Origin: Actinokineospora inagensis DSM 44258
GTDB taxonomy: Bacteria; Actinomycetota; Actinomycetes; Mycobacteriales; Pseudonocardiaceae
DNA length: 38,411 bases
Assembly (NCBI RefSeq): GCF_000482865.1
Contig: NZ_AXWW01000065.1
Span: 1 to 38,411, forward strand
Reading direction: 5' to 3'
The stretch's first letter is position 1. Every line of letters begins with the position of its first letter. Positions 32,157 through 38,411 of this stretch are shown one piece after another. The notes under the pieces were generated by a model. It did no database searches and was not told where the DNA came from. It saw nothing but the letters and a program-made list of their open reading frames with translations. Position numbers and translations under genes: made by a program.

Positions 32157-32513
32157 GTGTTCTGGGCCGTCCACTGCCTCGACCACCCCGACGCGGCGAA
32201 CCGCAGGGCGGCCGCCCGCGCCGAGCACTCCGCCCGGCTGGCCCGGCTGCGCGACACCGGGACCGGACCGCGGGTGCTGCTGTACGGCCCGCTGCTCGGC
32301 CCGGACGGCGAGACCCAGGTCGGATCGCTGTTCCTGGTCGAGGCCGGGCACCTGGCCGCGGTCGAGGACTTCGTCGACCAGGACCCGTTCAGCACCGGCG
32401 ACGTGTGGGGCGTGGTCGACATCCGCGCCTTCACCCCGTCCGGCAACTCGGTGGTCACCCTCCCGGTCACGCCGGAAACCCCCGAACCGCGCAGGCCGCC
32501 CACCCCCATCTAG
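32157..32513 (+). CDS. YciI-like (dimeric alpha+beta) protein
   Basis: A 118-aa protein starting VFWAVHCLDHPDAANRRAAA, the standard opening of the YciI family, followed by YGPLLGPDGETQVGSLFLVE and a Pro-rich tail of about 20 residues. YciI proteins have a conserved H-D catalytic-like pair (here His7 and Asp9). The frame opens at 32130, but GTG 32157 is chosen because AAGGAGGAG is 6-7 bases upstream and it gives the conserved N-terminus. It heads a block of four small genes of unclear role. Reaction unknown; dehydrohalogenase- or isomerase-like roles are known for some members. Confidence 0.82.
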   Translation: MFWAVHCLDHPDAANRRAAARAEHSARLARLRDTGTGPRVLLYGPLLGPDGETQVGSLFLVEAGHLAAVEDFVDQDPFSTGDVWGVVDIRAFTPSGNSVVTLPVTPETPEPRRPPTPI

Positions 32514-32573
32514 TGACCCGCGCCGCTGCCCGCGGGCCGCCGCCTCCCGACGCGGCCCGTGGGCGGCCCACCC

Positions 32574-32599
32574 CTGCCCGAAAGAGCTGCCCGAAAGAG
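32574..32599 (+). repeat. Two 13-bp direct repeats
   Basis: CTGCCCGAAAGAG occurs twice in tandem (32574-32586 and 32587-32599) in the 120-bp gap before the next gene, 35 bases before its start codon. The rest of that gap is GC-rich inverted sequence at about 32525-32570 without a T-tract. Confidence 0.8.
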
Positions 32600-32633
32600 C
32601 CCCGCGCACCACCACCCGTGGAGAGGAGTCGAC

Positions 32634-33266
32634 ATGGCAGCCACGCTGCTGCTGGTCACCGAGGTGCCCGTCCGGCCGGAGTCCGTCGACCAGGTCCAGG
32701 CCACCTGGCTCACCGAGAACCGGTCCCAGCCCACCTACACCCAGTCCTCGGTGCTCTACCGCGCCGTCGGCGCGCCCGCCCTGATGGAGCTGACCGCGCT
32801 GGGCGAGCCGGGTGAGCTCGCCGACCAGGAACGCCGGTGGCGCAAGCTCGGCGGCGAACTGGCCCCCGCGCTGGCGGGCGACTTCCGCCGCCAGTTGCTG
32901 GAGTTCGTCGAGGCGCCCAAGCCGACCGCCGACCCGATCCCGGCCACCGAGTACGTCGAACTGCGGCACGTCGAGGTCCGCCCGCCCGCCTACCACGCCT
33001 ACCGCGCCTGGCGGGACCGCACGATCTTCGAGACCGTCCGCAAGGCCGATCAGGTCGACGTGTTCCTCGCCTACCACTCGCTGGTCAGCACCCGCCCCGG
33101 CGTGGTCTTCGTGTCCGGCTTCGACTGCGCGCCCGAGGAGTACCTGCCGGTGTTCGCCAGCCAGGAGTACCGGGACATCCTGGTCGAGGCGCGCGACAAC
33201 TACATCATCCCGGCGGGCGGCGACGACCGCGGCCTGTCCACCACCGTGTTCCAGCGGGTGGGCTGA
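32634..33266 (+). CDS. Possible tandem ferredoxin-like (dimeric barrel) protein, function unknown
   Basis: A 210-aa protein I cannot assign firmly. It appears to hold two similar alpha+beta halves: residues 4-95 (opening TLLLVTEVPVRPESVDQVQA) and 108-208 (opening YVELRHVEVRPPAYHAYRAW), each with the strand-helix-strand spacing of antibiotic-biosynthesis monooxygenase or dimeric-barrel proteins. ATG 32634 has GAGAGGAG 5-6 bases upstream. It lies between the YciI-like gene, which also has a dimeric-barrel fold, and an unknown beta-rich protein. Such folds catalyse cofactor-free oxygenation or cyclisation in polyketide pathways; this is a guess. Confidence 0.55.
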   Translation: MAATLLLVTEVPVRPESVDQVQATWLTENRSQPTYTQSSVLYRAVGAPALMELTALGEPGELADQERRWRKLGGELAPALAGDFRRQLLEFVEAPKPTADPIPATEYVELRHVEVRPPAYHAYRAWRDRTIFETVRKADQVDVFLAYHSLVSTRPGVVFVSGFDCAPEEYLPVFASQEYRDILVEARDNYIIPAGGDDRGLSTTVFQRVG

Positions 33267-33269
33267 GCC

Positions 33270-34112
33270 GTGGCCGAGCGACACAGCTACGAGCTGACCG
33301 TCACCACCCAGGGCCCGGTCTACCCGCCCAGCGAGGTCATGGACACCAACGGCGACTTCGTGGTCGTCGGCTGGATCCTTGAGCGCGGCGCGGACGGCGG
33401 CGTGACCCGCCGGTGGGGCCGGGCGATCGTCTCCCCGGACAGCGAGGTCCCGCCGTTCGGCGAGGTCGCCCCGTACACGGTCGTGCGGCACCTGCCGGAC
33501 ACGCTGACCCCGGCCGACGAGGACATCGTGCTCGCCACGCTGCCGACCCCGTTGCCCACCAACAACTACGCGATGGTGTTCGCCCCCGAGCAGATCCCCG
33601 ACACGGCCCCGATCGTGCGGCCGAGCTACCCGTTCCACGCGGTGCCGATCCCGGACGTCCGCAAGGAGGACGGCCCGAAGATCACCGCCCCGATCACCCT
33701 GGGCGAGTGGCTCAAGGCGCGGGGCGCGGTGGACATCACCATCGCCGACGACCGGCGCAGTGCCGAGTTCCGTTGTGAGTTCACCGGTCTGATCCCGGAC
33801 AGCCTTTACACGGTGATGTCCTTGCGCGAACATGATCTCGACCCGGCTGGCCCGACCCGGCCCGGTCCGCTCGGCATCCCGAACGTCTTCGTCGCCGACG
33901 AGCACGGCAACGGCACCTACCGGGCCGTGCTGCCCAACCCGTTCCCCGAACCCGGCCCCGGCGTCAACCGGATCGTCAACGTGATCCTGCTGTGGATGAG
34001 CCACCAGACCAACTACGGCGGTGCCATCGGCCACTTCGGACTCGGCGGCGACGTGCACGCCCAGCTCAAGCTGCCCACCCCCGGCCTGCACGAACTCCGC
34101 ACCACCGACTGA
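33270..34112 (+). CDS. Hypothetical beta-rich protein
   Basis: A 280-aa protein not recognised. It is rich in Pro, Thr and Val and looks all-beta. The C-terminal half (about 145-260) has DITIADDRRSAEFRCEFTGL followed by LIPDSLYTVMSL and GPLGIPNVFVADEHGNGTYR, the strand-and-loop pattern of an immunoglobulin-like or lipocalin-like domain seen in several uncharacterised bacterial families. No signal peptide, lipobox or membrane segment is present. GTG 33270 is 3 bases after the previous stop, so it belongs to the same transcript as its neighbours. Confidence 0.7.
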   Translation: MAERHSYELTVTTQGPVYPPSEVMDTNGDFVVVGWILERGADGGVTRRWGRAIVSPDSEVPPFGEVAPYTVVRHLPDTLTPADEDIVLATLPTPLPTNNYAMVFAPEQIPDTAPIVRPSYPFHAVPIPDVRKEDGPKITAPITLGEWLKARGAVDITIADDRRSAEFRCEFTGLIPDSLYTVMSLREHDLDPAGPTRPGPLGIPNVFVADEHGNGTYRAVLPNPFPEPGPGVNRIVNVILLWMSHQTNYGGAIGHFGLGGDVHAQLKLPTPGLHELRTTD

Positions 34113-34128
34113 CACGAGGAGCACCCCG

Positions 34129-34341
34129 ATGCCGTTCATCACCGTCACCACCTGGCCCAACCAGACCGACGAGAAGTGGCAGGAGCTGATCGAGGAGATC
34201 ACCGCCACCGTGCACAAGACCATCGGCGCGCCGCTGGACAAGATCACCGTCGTGGTGAACACGATCCCGCAGACCCAGTGGGGCGAGGCCGGGGTGATCG
34301 GCTCGAACCCGCAGTTCGCCCGGCTGAGCAGGCTGCAGTGA
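34129..34341 (+). CDS. 4-oxalocrotonate tautomerase family protein
   Basis: A 70-aa member of the tautomerase superfamily. After Met removal the N-terminal residue is Pro1 (MPFITVTTWPNQTDEKWQEL), the catalytic base of the family, and the length equals 4-OT. Arg or other auxiliary residues at the usual C-terminal place are changed (SNPQFARLS). It may tautomerise keto-enol intermediates or add water to an unsaturated acid. ATG 34129 has GAGGAG 7 bases upstream. It overlaps the formamidase gene by GTGA. Confidence 0.85.
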   Translation: MPFITVTTWPNQTDEKWQELIEEITATVHKTIGAPLDKITVVVNTIPQTQWGEAGVIGSNPQFARLSRLQ

Positions 34342-35135
34342 CCTCCGCGATCCCGGCGCTCGACCACGCCTACCTCCCCGGCCGGTCGGTGCCCTCGGTC
34401 CAGCCCTACCTCGACGAGTACGCCACCCGGTCCGCCGCCGCCCGCGCCACCCTGCCCTGGCGGGAACTGCCGCACCAGACCCACTACTTCCCGGCGGCAC
34501 CCGACGCGCCGCTGGTGGTCTTCGTGCACGGCGGCTACTGGCAGCTCCTCGACGAGCGGGACTCGGCCTACCCGGCGGGCGGCCTGGTCGGCGCCGGGAT
34601 CGCGTTCGCCGCCATCGGGTACCCGCTCTCACCGGCCGCGTCCGTCGGCGAGATCACCTCGTCGGTGGTGGAATCCCTGTGGCACTTGGTGTCGAGCGCG
34701 GACCAGGTGGGGTTCGACCCGGGGCGGATCGTGCTCGTCGGCCACTCGGTCGGGGCGCAACTGGCCGGAATGGCCCTGGCGGACGGGTTTCCCGCCATCG
34801 GCGCGGTCCTGCTCAGCGGCCTCTACGAACTGGGTCCGCTGCGCCGCACCACCATCGGCGCCGAGGTCGGGCTGACCGAGGACGAGGTCGCCCGCTGCGG
34901 TCCGGCCCGGTCGCTGCGACCGGGGTGGCCGCCGCTGGTGCTGGTCCGCGGCGACGACGAGCCGGTCGGGTTCGCCGAACAGCAGTCGGTGTTCGGCGCC
35001 CGCGCCCGCGCCGTGGGCGTCTCGGTCACCGACGTCGTGGTGTCCGGTCGGAACCACTTCGACCTCCCGTTGGGCCTCGGCGATCCCGCCGACCCCGTCG
35101 GGTCCCTGGTGCACGCCCTGGCCCGGTCCTGCTGA
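34338..35135 (+). CDS. Arylformamidase (kynurenine formamidase-like) alpha/beta hydrolase
   Basis: A 265-aa alpha/beta hydrolase of the arylformamidase type. HGGYW at 64-68 is the hallmark motif, GHSVGAQL (135-142) holds nucleophile Ser137, GDD at 205-207 the acid, and GRNHFDLPL (238-246) catalytic His240. In the kynurenine pathway this enzyme removes formate from N-formylkynurenine. The tryptophan 2,3-dioxygenase at the window end makes that very substrate, which raises confidence. It starts within the tautomerase stop (GTGA). A 100-bp gap follows. Alternative: a general esterase of the same subfamily. Confidence 0.82.
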   Translation: MTSAIPALDHAYLPGRSVPSVQPYLDEYATRSAAARATLPWRELPHQTHYFPAAPDAPLVVFVHGGYWQLLDERDSAYPAGGLVGAGIAFAAIGYPLSPAASVGEITSSVVESLWHLVSSADQVGFDPGRIVLVGHSVGAQLAGMALADGFPAIGAVLLSGLYELGPLRRTTIGAEVGLTEDEVARCGPARSLRPGWPPLVLVRGDDEPVGFAEQQSVFGARARAVGVSVTDVVVSGRNHFDLPLGLGDPADPVGSLVHALARSC

Positions 35136-35161
35136 GACCCGGCGCCCGAGTGCCGCTTGAG

Positions 35162-35204
35162 TTGCGCTTGATCGCGGCGGCCTTCACTGTCCCCGCACCG
35201 TGAA
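35162..35204 (+). promoter_or_regulatory. Putative promoter with inverted repeat before the SDR/PLP/AurF operon
   Basis: TTGCGC (35162-35167), a 17-bp spacer and CACTGT (35185-35190) resemble a sigma-70-type promoter. TTCAC (35183-35187) and GTGAA (35200-35204) form an inverted repeat across the start region. It would drive the four coupled genes to the window end. Confidence 0.4.
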
Positions 35205-35235
35205 CAGCGCCACCCGGCGCGGAGAGGAATGTCCT

Positions 35236-36033
35236 ATGCGGACGGTACTGGTGACCGGCGGGTCCAGCGGGATCGGCGCCGCGCTGGTGGCCCGGTTCGC
35301 CGCGGCCGGAGACCGGGTGTGGTTCACCTACCGCTCCGGTCGCGAGCGGGCCGGGCGGATCGCGGCCGAGTTGACCGCGGCGGGCCACGAGGTGGCCGCG
35401 TTCGAGTTCGAACAGGGCGACTGGGTGTCGCACCAGCGGCTGGCGGCCGAGCTGCCCGGCCCGGTCGACGTCCTGGTCAACAACGCCGCGGTCGGCTCCG
35501 AGACGGTGCGCCGCCAGGTCGACGGCGGTGAGGCCGAGTTGGCCGCGGTGTTCCTCAAGGTCAACAGCGTCGGCCCGCTGTGGCTGGTCGACCAGGTGCT
35601 GCCGGACATGCTGCGCCGGGGCCACGGCGTGATCGTCAACATCGCCAGCGTCGGCGGGGGAGTGGCCACCTTCCCCGGCTTCCACATCGCCGACGGGATG
35701 AGCAAGGCGGCGCTGGCCTACCTGACCCGGCACCTGGCGGCCGAGCTGACGCACCAGCCGGTGCGGGTCGCCGCCGTCTGCCCCGGCGCGGTCGACACGG
35801 AGATGCTGCGGGCCAGCACCCTGGACAAGCTCACCGACCAGGGCCGCGCCGAGCTGTGCGCGCGCCTGCCCGGCGGCCGGTTGATCGAACCGGCCGAGGT
35901 CGCCGAACTGGTGCACTGGCTGACCACCCCGGCCGCCGCCCTCATGCACGGCGCCGTCCTGGACGCCTCGATGGGTCTGGGTGTCCACCCCGGACTGTTG
36001 TCCGCGCGGGAACCCGTGGGGAGCGCGAGCTGA
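35236..36033 (+). CDS. SDR-fold protein with catalytic Tyr replaced
   Basis: A 265-aa short-chain dehydrogenase fold. The cofactor loop VTGGSSGIGAA (6-16) and NNAA (82-85) are intact, and Ser138 is present, but where Y-x-x-x-K is expected the sequence is D-G-M-S-K: Asp153 takes the Tyr position while Lys157 is kept (FHIADGMSKAAL). Proton transfer must therefore differ, or it has become an isomerase, lyase or structural protein. ATG 35236 follows GAGAGG; an in-frame GTG at 35200 is weaker. It overlaps the PLP gene by one base (TGATG). Confidence 0.85.
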   Translation: MRTVLVTGGSSGIGAALVARFAAAGDRVWFTYRSGRERAGRIAAELTAAGHEVAAFEFEQGDWVSHQRLAAELPGPVDVLVNNAAVGSETVRRQVDGGEAELAAVFLKVNSVGPLWLVDQVLPDMLRRGHGVIVNIASVGGGVATFPGFHIADGMSKAALAYLTRHLAAELTHQPVRVAAVCPGAVDTEMLRASTLDKLTDQGRAELCARLPGGRLIEPAEVAELVHWLTTPAAALMHGAVLDASMGLGVHPGLLSAREPVGSAS

Positions 36034-37271
36034 TGGTCTCCCGAGCCGCCGCGCGGATGGCCGCCGCCACGCCCGCCATCGCCGCCGCCCACTTCCAGGC
36101 CGAGGCGGACCCGTACCACCCGAGCCACAACCCGGACGGCTTCATCAACCTCGGCACCGCCGAGAACCGCCTGCTCTGGGACCTCCTCGAACCCGCCATC
36201 ACCGCCCCGCGCCGCCGTACCGCCGCGGACACCCACTACGGCCTGCCGCACGGCGATCCTGGTCTGCGTTCGGCCATCGCGGGTGTGCTCACCCGTCGAT
36301 GGCGTGGCCCGGTAGACCCCGATGACCTCGTCGTGGCCGCGGGCGGCACCGCCGCGCTGGACATCGCCGCCACCACGCTCTGCGACCCGGGGGACGTCAT
36401 CATCGTCCCCGCCCCGTATTACTCGGCGTTCGCCGAAGACCTCACCGCCCGCTCCGGCGCGCGGATCATGCCGGTCCCAATGTCCGAATCGGACGGTTTC
36501 GCGCTCGACGCCGACCTGCTCGCCCGCGCCGTCGTCCGCCTCCGCCGCGACGGCCACACCGTGCGCGCGGTCGCCATCAGTTCGCCGGCCAACCCGCACG
36601 GCCTCGTCCACACCCCCGAGTCCCTGCGCGACCTCCTCCGGATGACCACGCGGCACGATCTGGACCTGATCTCCGACGAGGTCTACGCCCACTGCGCCTT
36701 CGGCCCGCGCCCCTTCCGCAGCGCGCTCGATCCCTCCATAGTGGACGGATTCGACGCCGAGCGGGTGCACGTGGTGTGGGGGTTCGCCAAGGACTTCGGC
36801 CTCTCCGGCCTCAAAGTCGGCGTCCTCCGGGCGGGTTCGGCCATCCGCCCCGCCGCCCGCGCCCTGGCCTACTTCGCCACCGTCTCCGCCGACACCCAGG
36901 CCCTCCTCCGCGACCTCCTCACCGACGACGCCCTCGTCGCCCGCCTTGTCACGGAGAACAACCGCCGCCTCGCTGCCTCTTATGAACACCTGGCTGCCCG
37001 CCTCACCACCCACCGCATCCCGCACCTCCCGGCCACCGCGGGCTTCAGCATCTGGACCGACCTCCGCACCACCCTCCCCGAACCCACGGTCGACGCGGAA
37101 ACCGCCCTGTGGCAAGCGATCCTGCGCGCGAAGGTCAACGTGTTGCCGGGCACATCGTTCGGCGCGGCCGAACCGGGTTGGTTCCGCGTCTGCTTCGCCC
37201 AGGCCCCCGACCAGGTCGGTTTGGGTGTCGACCGGTTGGCCGCGGCCGTCGCCCCGGTGGTGACCCGGTGA
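36033..37271 (+). CDS. PLP-dependent fold-type I enzyme, ACC synthase/aminotransferase-like
   Basis: A 412-aa class I/II PLP enzyme. FINLGTAENRLLWDLL (37-52) resembles the ACC synthase opening (L-G-x-A-E-N-x-L). Cofactor contacts include SPANPHG (184-190), SDEVYAHCAF (214-223) and the Schiff-base Lys253 in WGFAKDFGLSGLKVG (249-263), also ACC-synthase-like, with Ala where S-x-S-K has Ser. A carboxylate-binding Arg is in GWFRVCFA near the end. It could be a kynurenine (or other amino acid) aminotransferase or a C-C/C-N forming enzyme acting on SAM. Coupled between the SDR and AurF-like genes by one- and four-base overlaps. Confidence 0.85.
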   Translation: MVSRAAARMAAATPAIAAAHFQAEADPYHPSHNPDGFINLGTAENRLLWDLLEPAITAPRRRTAADTHYGLPHGDPGLRSAIAGVLTRRWRGPVDPDDLVVAAGGTAALDIAATTLCDPGDVIIVPAPYYSAFAEDLTARSGARIMPVPMSESDGFALDADLLARAVVRLRRDGHTVRAVAISSPANPHGLVHTPESLRDLLRMTTRHDLDLISDEVYAHCAFGPRPFRSALDPSIVDGFDAERVHVVWGFAKDFGLSGLKVGVLRAGSAIRPAARALAYFATVSADTQALLRDLLTDDALVARLVTENNRRLAASYEHLAARLTTHRIPHLPATAGFSIWTDLRTTLPEPTVDAETALWQAILRAKVNVLPGTSFGAAEPGWFRVCFAQAPDQVGLGVDRLAAAVAPVVTR

Positions 37272-38206
37272 ACGCGCCCTTCTCCACCTGGTACGACACC
37301 TCAGGTGTGCGCTCCGGTGTGCGCAGGCTGTTCCACGACGAAACCGACCAGGGCAAGGTGTTCTACCCGGCCCAGCACGTCCCCCACCTGTCGCACGAGG
37401 TCGTCGTCGCGTTGCCGGCCGCGCAGCGCCGTGATCTCGCGATCCGCCACCTCTACCAGTTCCTGTTGTCCACCACGCACTTGGAGACCCGGGTCGTCAA
37501 CCCCGCCGCCGAGCTCATCGCCAACGGTCGCAGCGGGGTCGACCTCACCGGCAGGCACCGGCTCGACGCGTTCAAGGTCTACTGCGACGAGGGTTACCAC
37601 GCTCTCTACAGCCTCGACCTCGCCGACCAGGTCGCCCGCGAGACCGGTGTCCCCATCCCGGACTGGGACTTCGGCGGTTTCGTCGACGCGCTCGCCGCCG
37701 CCGGTGCCCGCACCCTGCCCGAGGCGCCCGCGCTCGTCCCGCTGCTGCAGGCCGTCGTGTTCGAGACGTTGGTGACCGCGGTCCTCAACGAGATCCCCAA
37801 CGACCCGACCGTGCTCACCGTCGTCCGCGACCTCACCCGCGACCACGCCCGCGACGAAGGCCACCACCACCGGTTCTTCGCCGACTTCTTCCAGCACCTG
37901 TGGGCCGGGCTCGACCGCTCCCTGCGCGGCCCCGTCGCCCGCGCCCTCCCCGCCCTCGTCCGCGCCTGCCTCGACTGGGACACCGCTCCCGTCCTCGGCG
38001 CGCTGCGGCTGGCGGGGCTCGACACTGCCACCGCCACCGCCGTCGTCACCGATTCGTACTTGTCCGGCGCGGGCGAGGACCGCGTCGCCACCATCTGCCG
38101 AGCCACCGTCCGGGTCTTCCGCGCCGCAGGGGTGTTCGACGTCCCCGGCGCCCACGAGGCGTTCGCCGCCCACGGGCTCGTGGCCACCGGGAAGGAGACC
38201 CCGTGA
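37268..38206 (+). CDS. AurF-family diiron N-oxygenase
   Basis: A 312-aa non-haem diiron protein of the p-aminobenzoate N-oxygenase family, which turns aryl amines into hydroxylamines, nitroso or nitro groups. The seven metal ligands known in AurF have counterparts with identical spacing: Glu73, Glu108, His111, Glu166, His193, Glu197 and His200 (HLETRVV; YCDEGYHALY; VVFETL; DHARDEGHHHRFF). So the site is intact. GTG 37268 overlaps the PLP gene (GTGA), and its own stop overlaps the dioxygenase start (GTGA). With formamidase and tryptophan dioxygenase nearby, a kynurenine-type aryl amine is a reasonable substrate, though unproven. Confidence 0.9.
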   Translation: MNAPFSTWYDTSGVRSGVRRLFHDETDQGKVFYPAQHVPHLSHEVVVALPAAQRRDLAIRHLYQFLLSTTHLETRVVNPAAELIANGRSGVDLTGRHRLDAFKVYCDEGYHALYSLDLADQVARETGVPIPDWDFGGFVDALAAAGARTLPEAPALVPLLQAVVFETLVTAVLNEIPNDPTVLTVVRDLTRDHARDEGHHHRFFADFFQHLWAGLDRSLRGPVARALPALVRACLDWDTAPVLGALRLAGLDTATATAVVTDSYLSGAGEDRVATICRATVRVFRAAGVFDVPGAHEAFAAHGLVATGKETP

Positions 38207-38411
38207 CCGACTACCAGGACTACCTGGCCCTCGACACCCTGCTCGACCTGCAACGCCCCCGCGTCCCCGCCACCGAGGGCCCCCGCGTCCACGCCGCCGA
38301 GCACTTCTTCATCATCGTCCACCAGGCCAGCGAACTCTGGGTCGCCCAACTCCTCCTCGACCTCGACCACGCCACCACCACCCTCCGCGACGGCCAGTAC
38401 GACACCGCCAC
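38203..38411 (+). CDS. kynA: Tryptophan 2,3-dioxygenase-like protein, 3'-truncated by the window end
   Basis: The first 69 codons of a haem dioxygenase. YQDYLALDTLLDLQRPRVPA, then HAAEHFFIIVHQASELWVAQ, match the tryptophan 2,3-dioxygenase N-terminus, including the His and the H-Q-x-x-E-L-W helix. The enzyme makes N-formylkynurenine. The rest lies beyond 38411, so haem ligands cannot be checked. GTG 38203 lies in the AurF stop (GTGA). TDO-like superfamily members that hydroxylate other aromatics exist, so the exact reaction needs the full sequence. Confidence 0.85.
   Translation, partial: MTDYQDYLALDTLLDLQRPRVPATEGPRVHAAEHFFIIVHQASELWVAQLLLDLDHATTTLRDGQYDTA

Overview
The window is very GC-rich, with GTG starts, four-base GTGA gene overlaps and Pseudonocardiaceae-like actinobacterial proteins (Actinokineospora, Saccharothrix or Lentzea type; genus not provable from this piece alone). 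Apart from its left edge it is almost entirely one specialised-metabolite locus built around a reducing, dissociated (type II) polyketide or fatty-acid-like synthase. I do not recognise it as a known cluster.

Layout. 242-1357 is a FAD monooxygenase with atypical codon use, probably outside the cluster. 1390-3556 holds two paralogous LuxR-type regulators on the minus strand. 3839-5374 is a 14-helix drug exporter followed by a strong hairpin terminator (5389-5427). 5795-21809 is a tightly packed 20-gene operon: acyl carrier protein 1 (ACP1), two active ketosynthases (KS) and a degenerate KS-like protein, an alpha/beta hydrolase, a tandem-hotdog thioesterase-like protein, a third active KS with its degenerate partner, an enoyl reductase, a second hydrolase, a DsrH-DsrE-DsrF (TusB-D-C)-like sulfur-relay trio, a third degenerate KS, a complete acetyl-CoA carboxylase (fused AccD-AccA, AccB, AccC), ACP2 and two FabZ-like dehydratases. 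21943-25848 continues with a ketoreductase, a DsbA/HCCA-isomerase-like protein, a SRPBCC protein and an acyl-CoA dehydrogenase. 26237-28743 (minus strand) is an MFS exporter and a HAD hydrolase separated by three copies of a roughly 285-bp segment made from the two genes' own ends.

28927-32088 is a second module: AMP ligase, SDR, ACP3 and an AfsA-like hotdog protein. 32157-34341 carries four small or poorly known proteins (YciI-like, dimeric-barrel-like, unknown beta-rich, 4-OT tautomerase). 34338-38411 looks like a tryptophan/aryl-amine branch: arylformamidase, an SDR with its catalytic Tyr replaced, an ACC-synthase-like PLP enzyme, an AurF-family diiron N-oxygenase with all seven metal ligands in place, and the start of tryptophan 2,3-dioxygenase, cut by the window edge.

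Inferred logic. AccDA-AccB-AccC supplies malonyl-CoA. Three KS/KS-like sets, KR, DH and ER build a reduced or partly unsaturated chain on ACP1/ACP2. The ligase loads an acid on ACP3. TDO plus formamidase make kynurenine, whose aryl amine is a plausible AurF-type substrate. The sulfur-relay trio hints at sulfur delivery. No malonyl-CoA:ACP transacylase, phosphopantetheinyl transferase, biotin ligase, DsrC/TusE, TusA or kynureninase is visible here, so these must lie outside the window or in core metabolism.
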